Under the pieces are notes generated by a model. It was not told the origin of the DNA. It ran no database searches and saw only the letters and a list, made by a program, of their open reading frames with translations. Source: Quercus robur (taxonomy: Eukaryota > Streptophyta > Magnoliopsida > Fagales > Fagaceae). From it: 64,000 nt of DNA. The position numbers were made by a program, and so were the translations under genes. Positions 9,891 through 22,279 of this stretch are shown here, in pieces; within the stretch, counting starts at the first letter, position 1; every line of letters starts with the position of its first letter. The stretch covers positions 13,057,351 through 13,121,350 of the forward strand of contig NC_065544.1 in the NCBI RefSeq assembly GCF_932294415.1, given 5' to 3'.

Positions 9891-12200
9891 GATGCAAATT
9901 ACGTCACTTTATTAAAAGGATGATAAAAACAAAACATCTTGAGACACTAAGTTCTCAATAAAACTAGGATATTCCTCTAGCCAAATACTAGGATCAGATA
10001 AATTCCTAGCATGCTGCGCTAATGCGTGGGCAACTTTGTTGCCAGTCCTCCGAGTAAAGGAGAAGACACACTCATCAAACTGTGATGCCTGACTCAGCAC
10101 ACCAGAAATAATGTTGGAGATGCTAGCAGGTGGGATGGCAGAGCCAGTCAACACTTGATGCACCAACAGAGAGTCCCCTTCAAACGTTGCTGCTCTAAAG
10201 CCCCTGTCCCACGCGAACCTCAAGCCTTCCTCCATCGCCTTAGCTTCAGTTTCCAATGGTCCCAACATTGCACGGAGCTTCTTAGACATAGCTGCTCGGA
10301 CAGACCCCAGGTGATCTCGGATCACGACTCCAATTCCGACTGAGCGTAGATTCTCAAAAATAGCAGCATCCACGTTTACTTTAAAACCCGGTGCATGGGG
10401 AAGTGACCAACCGCATTCAAATTCTGCAAACTTGACCTGAACCGTATGATTGGCAACTTGAAATTCTTCCAGGTAGTCCAACGTCCACTTCACAATCGAA
10501 GACGCTGACTTCCGTGAACCTCCCGTTCGAATTTCGTTTCTGTTAGACCAAATGCCCCACGCGACCATGAAGAGTTGAGCCAGCGCTTGAGTATCCATCT
10601 GTTTTACATTCCGAGCATACCATACCAGATCTATAAATTCATGAATCTCCCCTAACACCGCCTCTAAACCAAGGTTTGAAGCTTTCCACACCTCCTGTGC
10701 TCTGCTGCAATGCCAAAACAGATGACCCGAAGATTCCACACCCACTCCACATTCTTCACATACATCATCCTGAGTAACTTTCCGAGTAAAAAGTTTTGCT
10801 TTTGTTGGCAGAATATTCCTGCAAGCTCGCCAAGCGAAAACTTTTACTTTATTCGGCATATGCATCCTCCAAAGACATCTCCAAAAAGATGTTAGATGCT
10901 GAGACGAAGAGCACTCAGCCCGATTGTGCTCACAAAAGAAATTGCGAGTGATCTTATAGGCGCTGCTCACAGTAAATTGACCCGATGACATAGGGGCCCA
11001 AATCAACTTATCAGCAGGCAAAGAAGCACTTAGGGGAATCGACAAAATAGCTTCTGCATCAAAGGTGAAGAATAATTCATGAATAAGATCTGATTTCCAT
11101 GTTGCCTCCACTGGATTAATGAGAACAGAGACAGGTGCATTCTCAGGGAAAAGACGAGGGGGAGTAACCAATCTGTATGAGGAAGAAGTAGGTAGCCACT
11201 TATCTCTCCATAATTTCGCAGACTCACCATTGCCTATCTGCCAACGACAACCAAGTTGAACCGTCTTTTGAGCAGCCATAATACTCCGCCAAGAATAAGA
11301 TGGATGTTTTCCTAAAGAAGCAGTTAAAAAATCTCCATGAGGAAAATATTTGGCCTTATACACTCGGTAGAACAAGGAGTTTGTGCAAGTCTGGAGCCGC
11401 CACCCCTGTTTTGCTAACAAAGCAATATTAAAAGCTTTTAAATCACGGAATCCCATCCCTCCTTCCTCTTTTGGATCACACATCCTATCCCAACTTAGCC
11501 ATGCCACTCCATTATGATTTTCATGCTGCCCCCACCAGAAGCGCCTCACCATACCTGCAAGCTCATCACATAAAGCATCAGGGAGTTTAAAACAACTCAT
11601 AGTATATGAGGGAACAGCTTGAGCCACAGATTTTATCAGAATTTCCTTGCCAGCATTAGATAACAGCTTCTCCTTCCACCCCGCTAATTTACTCCCTAAT
11701 TTTTCTTTTAAATCATTAAAAGTATTGCGCTTAGACCTCCCAACCATAGATGGCAGACCCAGATATTTTTCATGCTGACGGATCACAGGTGCCCCAAAAC
11801 GCCTTTGAATCTCTTCCTGAGTGGCTCTTGGAGTATTTTTGCTGAAGAATAAGGCAGTTTTATTCCGATTCAACTGTTGTCCCGACACTGACTCATACAC
11901 TGAAAAAACCTGTTGTAACACCTCACATTCCTGTAAAGTGGCTCGGCAGAAAATCAAGCTGTCATCTGCAAAAAATAAATGAGAGATACGGGGGGCACCA
12001 CGACAAACCGCCACTCCCTTGAGCCTTCCCCTCTCCACCTGCTGTCTAAGCAAACCAGATAAGCCCTCTGCACACAATAAAAATAGATAAGGAGAAAGAG
12101 GGTCCCCTTGGCGTAATCCCCTTGAAGGGATAATCCGCCCTCTAGGTTTCCCATTAATCCGAACAGAATAAGTAACAGTGCAGACACATCTCATAACAAC
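9876..12200 (-). mobile_element. 5'-truncated LINE (L1-like non-LTR retrotransposon)
   Basis: On the minus strand a single open frame of 760 codons (12194-9912) contains the second half of a plant LINE polyprotein. The reverse-transcriptase palm starts at residue 18 with RGLRQGDPLSPYLFLLC and has the catalytic FADD at about residues 75-78. A zinc-binding zf-RVT domain lies near residues 440-520 (CEECGV...HLFWHC). A C-terminal RNase H-like RVT_3 domain lies near residues 610-735 (VNVDAAIF, ETEAKAMEEGL, FEGDSLL). The endonuclease and the N-terminal part of RT are absent, and an upstream in-frame TAA appears within five codons of the first Met. This is 5' truncation, as happens in target-primed reverse transcription. 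The tail is the T-run at 9876-9890. The long open frame implies a young insertion. It cannot move on its own. Confidence 0.9.
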
Positions 12201-12924
12201 TTGTTATTGTTTGGTGAAACTACAACAATACTTTTTATATAAATCAGGTTTAATTTCTCATTTGCTTTACACCTGAAAGTTATTTTTTATTTTAATTTTT
12301 ATAAATATATTGTATGATTAGAAATGTCTACTAAAAAATATTCATATGGATATGAAACATTTTAAAAAAGAAAAAAAAAACTAATTGAGGCTCAAAAAGG
12401 ATCAATGGATAAATTTGTTATTAGTAATAAATAAAATATAACACAAAATTTAGATGAATAAATTTATTATTAGTAATAAACAAAATATAACACAAAATTT
12501 AGATGAAAATATCACAAATGAGCAAGAAATTCACAAAAAATAGATATTAAATGAAATATATTATAATATAAAAATATTAAATAAATATTAATTTAATTAA
12601 TACATAAGTATAAAAAAATAATCTAATTAACCAATAATTAATTGGGGGAAGCAACTAATAAACAATAATTAATAATTTAATTAACCAATACATTATAAAA
12701 GACAAACAAATTAAATTATGTTAGGCTAAACAATAATTAATAATTTTATAATTAATGAAACAACAATATAACAAATTATAGTTTATAAAAGACAAACAAA
12801 TTAATGAAACAACTAAACAACAATAATTAATGATTTTATTAATATTTCAAATGAACTTATAGTTTATTGTTTATTCTTTTACTAGAATTATGGACAAATA
12901 TTTGATAAGAAAACCACATAGAAG
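12201..12924. other. AT-rich interior of the hAT remnant, with a tandem repeat
   Basis: No gene is present. A 47-bp unit (aatttgttattagtaataaa, then an aaatataacacaaaatttag phrase) is present twice in tandem at about 12412-12505. Otherwise this is low-complexity A/T sequence. Confidence 0.5.
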
Positions 12925-13017
12925 ACAATTATAAACTTTATGTATTTGCGTGTTTTTTTATTGTTGTTGTCAATATACAAAATTTTCTTTTTATTAGATT
13001 GTGTAATTTATGCTTGT

Positions 13018-13228
13018 TGAGGAACACCCTGAAAAAAATTCCTGGAGTCGCCACTGTTGAAAAGCAGGCTACATTTGTATTTGGGTTCTTCACCAAAAAA
13101 AATTAAAAAAAAAAAAAAAAAAAATTGTATTTGGGTTAGTTGAGGAACACCCTGAAAAAAATTCCCGAAGCCGCCACTGTTGAAAAGCAAGCTACATTTG
13201 TATTTGGGTTCTTCACCCAAAAAAAAAA
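13018..13228. repeat. Tandem duplication of a hAT end plus flank, about 123 bp x 2
   Basis: The block gttgaggaacaccctgaaaa through tatttgggttcttcacc is present at about 13018-13098 and again at about 13139-13219. The spacing is about 122 bp, and A-rich spacers follow each copy. Both units include the hAT right terminus (gccactg) and the flanking ttgaaaagca, so the duplication postdates the insertion. Confidence 0.65.
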
Positions 13229-14574
13229 AATTATATTTGGGTTACTTGCATTCAATTTTTTTTTTTTTACCCGACATTGTATAATTCACATTGATAAATA
13301 AAAATAAATTGGCATCACTGAATCACTTCTTGTTTGAAGACAGTAAAATCATCATAGCTAGGTCTTAAGAAAGGTTGTCAATACACCTGTGTTTTTATCT
13401 AGATGTTAAAAATAATATCATTTAAAACAATGTCTTAAACAAAACATTGTATAATATTTAGTTCTACCTTTTATCTAAATGAAGGTTTGAATAGGATGTT
13501 TAGCACATCTAGAACATTCAGATTTTATGCATGTTGCAAAGAAATTATATGTAGTTTCGTTAAACCAACCCAAAAAATATTAAAATTCTCTCAATGGATA
13601 TCTTCTCTTTTTCTTAAAATTTTTACAAACCTATACCCATTTCACCAAAAAAATAAAATAAAATTGCAAACCTATAAGCAGCAGGTTGACGAATTGAAAT
13701 TGTTTAAAATTTGTAGATGTCTAACATTATTTTCTGAAATTATATTCATCATTTGTGTCATGCTATATAACATTAATTTGTTCCATATGATGTTGATGTT
13801 GTGAAAACTAGTTTGAGCTTCTTCTTTTTTTTTCAAGTGAACTTCAAGGAGAGAATCACACACTCTCAATAAGGCACCTTCACAAATATAAGTGACCATA
13901 AAAGTAGAATTGGGCCAAATTTAAGCAAAAATGAGAAAATGATTACAACTTTTTGTCACCCATTTTTTCACTTCTCCTTGCCATACAAAAGGATCTGCCA
14001 TCAAAGTTATAAATTGTTGTTCTAACTTATTTTGTCATATTGTCTTGGTTGAAGTGTTCTTTTAAGTCAAAAATATTAGCCATACCCAAGCATATCAATA
14101 GGCTTTGCACAATTCATAAATACAATAGTTCCATTTTGAGTAAAACACCCTGAAATCCAAATTAAATTCCAGTATTATGCATTTAGCATTCCTCTATTAA
14201 ATCTTTATGGTTAAACTTAGTAAATTTCACACCAAAAGAAAAGATCTTTGTAACTTTGGACATCTTGTTCTGAAAACCAATGAAGTTATCTCCACAAAAC
14301 ATATATATGCAGTTAACTTTTTGTATATTAATTTCAGAAACTACTTGAAAGAAAAAGCTAAAGGAGATGGTAGTGATTTCATCACAAGTTTTGGACAATC
14401 ACAGTTTGTGTAATATTATATATTATCTTCTTTTTTGTAATAATTTATGGTGCATACATTATGTTCAATTGTTCATACCAAAAAAAAAAAAGGGTAATGT
14501 GGAGTAGACATAGAGTAACTCAATCCTATGTTGTAATGGAATATTTGTACATTTGCTACAAATAGTTTGGGGTT
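13229..14574. other. Downstream flank of the receptor kinase; no gene
   Basis: Only short, compositionally biased ORFs occur on both strands and none has a recognisable domain. The last few hundred bases next to 14575 are the expected position of the receptor kinase 3' UTR. Confidence 0.45.
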
Positions 14575-15342
14575 TCAACGACCGTCAATTTTAGAAAGTG
14601 ATATTTCATTTACTAAATTAGATGTTGCACTCGTTGATCTGTTTGTACTATTGTAAGTACCCATCAAAATAAATGCAGGTCGTTTTGGAGAAGGAAGATG
14701 AGTGTCATTACCCAACATGAAAACAACAGTTGACATGGTTGGCCGGTCTGTTGCATGTTCTTGCATGCACAAAAGTCCAATTTGAATGCATCTTGAAACT
14801 TCATTAGCAGGGTATGCCTCATCTAGTAATGGGTCGACTATTTTCATGGAATTGTCTTCTCTCCATAGGTCCCAAACCTGAGACAAGATATTGATCATAT
14901 TAGACTCAACAATATAGGCTTAATTTTGTAGTCATTGTTTGCACGTGTACTTACATGTCCAATCAAATTTGAGGAAGGACCATCATGATGGTAAGTACTG
15001 TTCTTTTTACCAGTAACGATCTCTAGCAGCAATACCCCAAAGCTATATACATCAGACTTTATTGAAAATAGTCCTTGCATTGCATACTCAGGTGACATAT
15101 AACCACTGTCATAGCACAATAAAAAGGAAGATATTGAACCTCAATATAAAATGATCGAAGATAGCCCTTTGGGCGCTAACATACATGTAAAATTTGAAGT
15201 AACACAATATGAAAACGAATTATAGAGATATCCTTAATTTTTTTTTTCTTACAAATGCTTGTAGTTTGGACTCTCCTTAGATGTAAAAATGGTAGTCAAG
15301 TAATCGGTTAAAAAAGTATATCTTTGTTTTCTAGCATACTTA

Positions 15343-15606
<264 letters not shown>

Positions 15607-16589
15607 TTAGATTGCATTGCATTCGTGCTTTTTTACTTAGGTATAAAATCTTGCTACTTGGAACTGATATGTTTGTAATGGGAGGATCGTTTTCCAGTGA
15701 TGATGAGTGAGGTTAATATGAAAAAGAAGACATACCAAAAATGAAAGAGTCCAAGCTTTTATTTGGCAAGTACTCATAGATCAACATCTTCTCTTCTTTG
15801 TGAATGCAACAACCTAAAATTCTCACAAGGTTTCTATGTTGGAGTTTAGCAATTAGTGCAACTTCTGTTTTGAATTGTACTATTCCTTGTCCAGAGCATT
15901 TTGATAGTCTTTTTACTGCTATTTCCATTCCATTTTGTAGCAAACCCTGCAATTAAAGTCCAAATATCATTGTCATGGTGCACAATTGTTGAAAGAAACT
16001 CAACTTGGTGAATTATTTGGGGAAGCCCAATTGCACACCACAAATTCATACTCAATGAGTACCCGTAAACATTCATGATGGAATTTATGATGCATAAACA
16101 CACTTGAAATGAGACTACCTTATAAACTGGGCCAAAACCACCTTGGCCAAGCTTGTTAGCAATAGAGAAGTTATCGGTAGCTGCAATAATGGTTCTTAGA
16201 TCAAATAATGGAAAATTTGAATTTCTTCTAGTTCCATCAAGGTCCCTTCTACTCGGAGAGTCCTCGAAGTATGTTAAAGTGGACTCAGCACTATCTAAAT
16301 TTGTGCTATGCCTCATCCCTGTCATAAAACAAGTAATTAACAATGCTAGCAACCATTTTTGTCCAATTAGGAATTCTCACACAAAAGCCTAATTTAATAA
16401 AACTGAGAAACACACTAAAATAAAGAATGAAACAGAGGAAAATAAGAGGAAAAATTGAAGTTTACAATTTTCTATTTATCATTGTCAGGAAATCCCATTT
16501 GGTTAAAATGCACTTTTCTAAGAGGTAAGTGCTTATGGGAGGTGAAAGTTCCTCAGGCCTACTAATGGGGCTAGAGAAAATCTTAAAAT

Positions 16590-17430
16590 GTCAGGGAATT
16601 GGTTGGGCCATTCATGAAGCTTTTAGTTGAAAGGGTGAAAAAATTATCCATGTGGCATGATAATTGACATGCTAAAGGTGTTTTGATCCCCAACTTTGTC
16701 CAAAAGGTGGTGTATGATACTGCAATTTCTGAGTTTGCAGAAGTATCCAGTATTCTGAAAGAAATGCAGTAGCCTTGGAAACTTATCAGATCAAAAGATA
16801 CTACCCTACAAGCTAATTTTCATCAATTAAAATTAGCTAAGACAATTAGACAACTCAATGTACTGGATTTCATCTAAATACGGAAAAGTCACATGGAATT
16901 CAACTTGGAGTGAAATAAGAAACAAGATGGATATAGCTAAATGGTGGAAAGTGGTATGGTCTAAAGCAGCTACTTCTAAGCATTCCTTAATACTTTGTCT
17001 TTGGCTGGCAATGAAGGACGAATTGCAATTCAGAGTAGAATTAAATAAGAAACATGTATGTCTCAATGAATGGTAGAAACTGGAATGGTCTAAAGCTGCT
17101 TTTCCCAACAAGTCCTTCATATCTTGGTTGGCAGTGAAGGACAGGTTTCCCTCCCAAGAAAGGCTTGTAAAATGGGGTACAATGGTGCTCATGTATGTTT
17201 TCTGTAGAAGTCAAATGGAATTTTTGATCTTGTCATCTTCGAGTGTTCTTTCTTTTGAATTTAACATTTGTGTATGGTAGATATAAGAATGTGCAAATGG
17301 AATGAGCTAATGCATTTATTCGTAGGCTGAAAAGCAAGAAGTTTAAGAATAGCATTTGAAAAATTTCCTTGGCTGCTTCAGTATACCATCTTTGGATCCA
17401 AAGAAATGATTATGAGTATAATAACAAAAT
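16590..17430 (+). mobile_element. Degenerate LINE fragment inside kinase intron 2
   Basis: The plus strand, opposite to the host gene, carries pieces of a LINE RT-to-RNase H linker and zf-RVT domain across several frames. They read NFGQKVVYDTAISEF (about 16.69 kb), YWISSKYGKVTWNSTWSE, and AKWWKVVWSKAATSKHSL (16.93 kb). A second zf-RVT-like block, KAAFPNKSFISWLAVKDRF with ERLVKWG, lies at about 17.09-17.17 kb, and AASVYHLWIQRNDYEYN at about 17.37 kb. Many stops are present. The two zf-RVT-like blocks suggest an internal duplication. It has no role in the receptor gene beyond lengthening the intron between exons 2 and 3. Confidence 0.65.
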
Positions 17431-18734
17431 ATATCTAGTTCTTTTTCATTTTTTCTTTTATCAACTTCTACGCTTGAAAAATATATCAAGTTCCATTCCA
17501 TTTTATTCAGTTTTATTTCATGATTTACGTATTCTGCCTATTCTTTTATAAACTCTAAAACATAGCCTATTCTTTTATAAACTCTGAAACATAGTGTTGG
17601 AGTAATCTTGGGAGCATTTGTTCACTAGCCTTAGAAGTATAGAAATAGGTTTAAAAAAATTGCTCTAAATTTCCTTACCTTTCTTCTTCTTCATTACAAA
17701 ACAATACACAACTGAGACTATAAGAAGAAACATTATAGCAACAGAAACTCCCAGAATTGCCAGCATCCTCTTTTTTTGAGTCAGACCATTTTTCTTAGCA
17801 TATTGAGCTGAGTAAAAAAAAAAAAAAATTATTCAAATGACATCATAATTTTAGAAGTTGATTGAACATAAATATTTATTGATGCAGTTTTGCAAGAAAA
17901 TGAGAGTAGGGATGGAACAAGGGTTTAAGGAGAATATGTGATTTTATTTTTTATTTTTTTAAAGGAGAAAATGCAATTCTCATTTTGAGGTCCAACTTAT
18001 CAAAAGAACAAAACAAAAAAACAAACATGTTCTCACAACAATGTCAAGTCCATATGTGATTCTCTTTTTTGAGGTCGAAAACATGTTAAAAGAAGAAACA
18101 AAAAAAACAAATATTGCAAACCTATTTTTGTAACAACAATGTCCAATGCCAAGAGAGTGTTTCTTATTAATATAAGTAGAATCACAGTTCAATTTCTCTC
18201 TCTCCCATTATTATAATAACTATATAAAAATAAAATGAAACAAGTATTGCATAGTAGGACCTACTACGAGTGATGAATATAATTGTAGAAATCTTGTGTT
18301 ATAAGGGTATACAACTCTTAAATAATTTTGACTTCTCCACACATCGTTTGAGTTTTGAATTAGTATGAAATAGATAAAAGGTATAATTGTGAAAATTTTG
18401 ATATTTTTAGATAATTTAACAAAACCATATATAAATTCTTTCCCATATGGAATGTAATACTCGTTTAGATTTGTAATATATAATTTGAAATATGAAATAG
18501 ATCAATTTTAAATAGAGAAAATCATTTTTCAATAATGTGACCTAAATCAACTTTAAGGTTAGTACCATAGGGCAAATTAGATGTTGAACTAGTATTCTGT
18601 ATAAATTTCAGACTAATATAATACAATAGACTTGAACTTTGACTAACACTCTATTTGTTTTGAAGTAAAACAAATAAAATTTTAAGGTGTTTTGTATGAC
18701 CAATAAAAATTTTCAAGCAAACAACTAAAATCAG

Positions 18735-19030
18735 TAGTTGAGTCACCAGAACCGCTAGTGTAGGAGGTCTAGTAACCTGACTATTGGAATTTTAGCTTGA
18801 ACGATGTCTCCAACAACCAGACAGGGGCCAACTACCGCTAGGGTGATGTCTCCGGCCACCAGAATGGTGGTTTCGGTAATCAAACCTTTAGCACGCAGCT
18901 TTAGTGACCGGATTACCAGTATTTGTTGCCAGAGTGATGGCTCTAGCCACCAGAACGTTGGCACTAATTGTTAGAGTGGTGGCTCTAACCACTGGACTAC
19001 CAACATCATTTGCCTAGCTCATCGAACCGA
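18735..19030. repeat. Imperfect GC-richer repeats in kinase intron 1
   Basis: Loose repeats of about 35-45 nt carry the phrases gccaccagaatggtgg, gtgatgtctccggccacc, agtgatggctctagccacca and gagtggtggctctaaccact. They stand out from AT-rich intron sequence. Reading frames through it are short and I see no protein family. It is probably a decayed minisatellite. Confidence 0.4.
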
Positions 19031-20616
19031 TGACCTAACCACCAAATGGGGTGAGGGAACTCACTGTGTATTTTTGTAAAATGTTTTATCAAAATTTTAA
19101 GATGAAAAAGTACCTAATACAACCGGATCCACACGTATGTATAAATCTTGTCCTGCTTCAGGATATGTTCTTGCGTCCACCAAGTCCCCTTGCCATGTCA
19201 AGCAACCAATCCCTCCCTCACTCTCATTTGCACTTGCGTAAGCCATACAAGAACAATTCCTCAAACACTTTTGCTCACACTCTTTCATACTCAAACTCAT
19301 GTCCGCATGTGCTATTGAAGTATCTGGCACCTTCATATGTGCCAACTTCACGAACCCTTCTCCGTTATTGCATATGGACACTCCTTGCTTTTCCCTCATG
19401 CAATCATGAGATGACTTGGGTTCAAATCCGGGAAAGCACTTGCACTCAAAAATGACAAAATTGTGTGGGTCACAATAACTATTTGGACCACAATTCAAAT
19501 ACTTATCGCACAACTCTCGTGGGGCAGACCAATATTCGACCCATGTAGTCTCCTGCCATAAAGACCGTCGCATAATTCCTGATTCATCCAACACCATTTT
19601 AACAGTAACTTTGGGGTCAACTGAATTTGAAAATATATTGTACATAATGGTGGTTTCATCTTGATTATTCACAAAGCTAACATTGAAGTAATTTGATATC
19701 ATTTCGGGAATACCGCTCCATCTTAGGCCAGTCCAAGATCCAGCACGCCATAATAGAGTCCGACCCATGTATAAGCATGCCTGAGGATACCCAATTGGAA
19801 CCATTTGATATGAGTAGTCGCCAATTTCTGGGTCATCTTTGGACTTCCAAGATGTTAGGAACCGGTTCAACCCAGTTCACCGGTCTAGCCCAAGTTTCAT
19901 GAGCGGAAGCAGAGTATTGGTGGGATAATCAAAACTTTGCCATGTAAAACGTTGGCTGTCTTGTTGAACCAAAACAAGATTTCCTATATCTAAGAGCTTA
20001 GCCATAGAATTATTTGTGGATGAGACAGAAAAAGAAACATTGGTGGACCAAATAGGAGTGGTTTGATTTTGGGTGTGGAGTACAAGGTTTCCCTTACCAT
20101 TGATGGAGAGGACTCCAAAGGCATCATTGAGAGGAGTGTCTCTGTTTGCAACCCACACAACGGTTTGTTCAGTGATTTGGTTATACCAAATTCCAACATA
20201 ACGGTGACTGGAACTGCCAAGGCTTAAAAACCCAAGCGCAAAGGTTTTTTGGTTTGAGAGTAGAAGTTGACCGTCACCATCCTTAAGGGGTTGGTTTGGT
20301 GTTATGGAGTCAAGGGAAGTGCAGATTGGGCAAACAAGAAGAAGGGAGAGAAGAAGCAATGATGTATTCCCTTTAGCAGGATTCATGGGATTTCTAATGA
20401 AGAGTACAGTAATACGACTTGTGGCTGATGGGCTAGGATAGACTATAGAAAGCTTGATAGCCATATAAAAAAAATAGTTGTTCTTCTTTTATAAATAAAG
20501 TTAAATGAGTTATTCGACGTATGCAAGGTGTCGTCCAGTTATCAAGGACCCACACACTCAAATCATGTTTACCTTGAAAACCCGTTCACATTAGTGAAAG
20601 ATGAGTCATGCGATGG

Positions 20617-20767
20617 TGACATAAAAAATGCATAATTTTGTGCTACAACTTGTGGCAAGTTGTAAGTAGTGGAAGTTTATCTCCATATAACCCACAATCA
20701 TACATTTACTAATCACAACTCGCCACATGGCAAATTGTGGCACAAAATTGTGCATTTTTATGTGTCA
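20617..20767. mobile_element. Foldback MITE, about 150 bp
   Basis: The left arm tgacataaaaaatgcataat, then tttgtgctacaacttg, is matched in inverse by the right arm ending gcacaaaattgtgcattttt then atgtgtca. The arms are roughly 45 nt with a few mismatches and an AT-rich loop. It lies just upstream of the receptor kinase start. The target duplication is not clear. Confidence 0.65.
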
Positions 20768-20854
20768 ATAGTATTACTCAATGAAAGATACTTGACAAAA
20801 CTTTGGTCTTCTTTGGCAACTTTAATTTAAGTCTAGGTCACAATTTTTGACCAG

Positions 20855-20871
20855 GGCCGGCACCACCTTAA

Positions 20872-20908
<37 letters not shown>

Positions 20909-21205
20909 AAAATTTTTTATTTGTGTAGCCTTCAAAAAAAATTTGAGAATACCTTCAATTTTTTTTTATGCCAATAAAATTAAATTTTACTTCATAATTT
21001 GTTATATATTCCGTGGATCAAGGATTGTTTTGTTGTGTACACTGAAAGATATGTAGTTTATAGCATTGATAATGAGACTATTATGCACCGATTTCAAAGT
21101 ATAAAAACTCGTAGAAGGAAATTGTAAACTTTATGTATCTGCGTGTTTTTTTATTGTTGTTGTTGTCAATATATGAATTTCTCTTTTTATTAGATTGTAT
21201 AATTT
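20855..21205 (+). mobile_element. hAT remnant with transposase C-terminal tail
   Basis: The left end reads cagggccggcaccacc, a hAT-like terminus. A (TA)n run (20876-20904) follows. At 21035-21127 an open stretch reads VYTERYVVYSIDNETIMHRF then QSIKTRRRKL and stops. This matches the end of the dimerisation domain of ZMYM1/TTF-type plant hAT transposases (..I.N..I...F...K.R...L). Everything upstream of this tail is missing. The post-stop phrase ctttatgtatctgcgtgttt is shared with 12.93 kb, tying both to one family. Confidence 0.6.
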
Positions 21206-21859
21206 GAACGAAAATGCACTTTTAATCCTTACATTTTGAACAAATTCTCATTTTGGTCCTAAAATTGATTTTGCTACTAATGCAGTTCCTAAAAAAAGAA
21301 AATCGATTTTATTTTAGTCCATGTCATCAACCCACTAACAGAAATCTCCTACGAGGCAAAAATAGTGTCCTGCTGGCTGACATGGTGTTGACGTGACCAT
21401 TAAAATATTATTTAAAAAAAATTCTTTGGCAATTTGTTAATGCCTCGTCTGATTTAAATTAATAAAACATTAAAAAAAGGTTAGATTAGAAAATTAAAAA
21501 AAATTAAAAATAAACATTAATATAATTATATTTTATTTTATTTTATACTTTTTTTTTTCCGTAAGAACATTTCTTCTTTTCCTAAACATGAACTTCATGT
21601 TCTTCCCCGGCAAACAAACCATAGCAAACCCAAAAATTTTCTTAAGAAACAAACACACAAAAAAAACCCCCAAAAATTCAGCTCAAAAACAAAATCATAA
21701 ATCTCAAATCCACCATTTTTTCAAACACCAGCAAAATCATCAAATCCCAAAGCCCCAAAGTACCAAATTAATCCAAAAATACAACATAACCAACCCAAAA
21801 AAAAAAAAAAAAAATCTCAAACCCAGAAAAACCCATCTCGGGCAAGTTAAACCTAGAAA

Positions 21860-22105
21860 ATCTAGCAATCCCACCTCAGAACCCAGAAAGTCGAACCAAG
21901 AAATCCACCTTAGAACCCAGCAAACCTACCTCAGAACCGAGCAAATCCCACCAAGTCGAACCAAGAAATCCACCTCAGAGCAAACCCACCAAGTAGAACC
22001 CAGCAATCCAACAAGTCGAACCAGGAAACCCACCTCAAAACCCACCAAGTCAAGCCCAACAATCCAGCAAGTTGAACCAGGAAACCCACCTCAGGGTTTT
22101 CCACA
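21860..22105. repeat. Minisatellite of about 30-nt units in MULE cargo
   Basis: Imperfect repeats of agaaatccacctcagaaccc and its variants (cccacctcaraacc, gtcgaaccaagaa, cagcaa..cccaccaagt) run from about 21860 to 22105. They translate into low-complexity Pro/Ser/Thr/Glu-rich strings in all frames, so the long ORF through here is not evidence of a protein. The position, just 5' of the ATG3 start, suggests an expanded 5' UTR. Confidence 0.6.
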
Positions 22106-22124
22106 AAGAGAGAGCAAGAGAGAG

Positions 22125-22279
22125 ATGGATCTGATGCAGAAGCTTCATAAAGTGTTAACGGTGGAGAGAATCACAGGTCCTCGCATCGTCTCTGCCTTCA
22201 AAGAGAAAGGCATTCTTAGCGTCTCCGAGTTCGTTATCGCCGGTGATAACCACGTCTCCAAATGCCCTACCTGGTCCTG
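22125..22279 (+). pseudogene. ATG3: ATG3 (autophagy E2) first-exon fragment captured by MULE
   Basis: From ATG at 22125 the frame reads MDLMQKLHKVLTVERITGPR, then VSAFKEKGILSVSEF, then GDNHVSKCPTWSW. This is the N-terminus of plant ATG3, the E2-like enzyme that transfers ATG8 to phosphatidylethanolamine. Compared with the family the helix after KLH is about three residues shorter (KVL in place of EAFKG/S). The exon ends in a proper donor (tcctg|gtacta at 22279/22280). The sequence then becomes intron-like, and no further ATG3 exon (ubiquitin-like fold, catalytic Cys) is seen. It is a 5' fragment, including 5' UTR-like sequence and part of intron 1, between MULE arms. It could at most make a truncated peptide or antisense/siRNA against the parent. 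Confidence 0.75.

Larger units (their letters stand above)
8848..13056. mobile_element. Decayed hAT-type element hosting a LINE
   Basis: The left end reads cagtagcggcactac followed by ggatgtttctaggaacatc. The right end, read on the minus strand from 13056, is cagtggcgactccagg followed by cagggtgttcct. These are the short CAGNGGCG-type termini and subterminal phrase typical of plant hAT elements. Just inside the right end (12925-13010) is a phrase also found right after the hAT transposase tail at 21.13 kb (actttatgtat.tgcgtgttttttta), so the same family made both. No transposase reading frame survives here. The 8-bp target duplications do not match, so the ends may be from separate copies. 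A truncated LINE (9876-12200) sits inside. Confidence 0.42.

Noticed and set aside
17369-17551. 60-codon plus-strand ORF in kinase intron 2
   Set aside because: The first part is LINE sequence (AASVYHLWIQRNDYEYN) and the rest is low-complexity. Not an independent gene.
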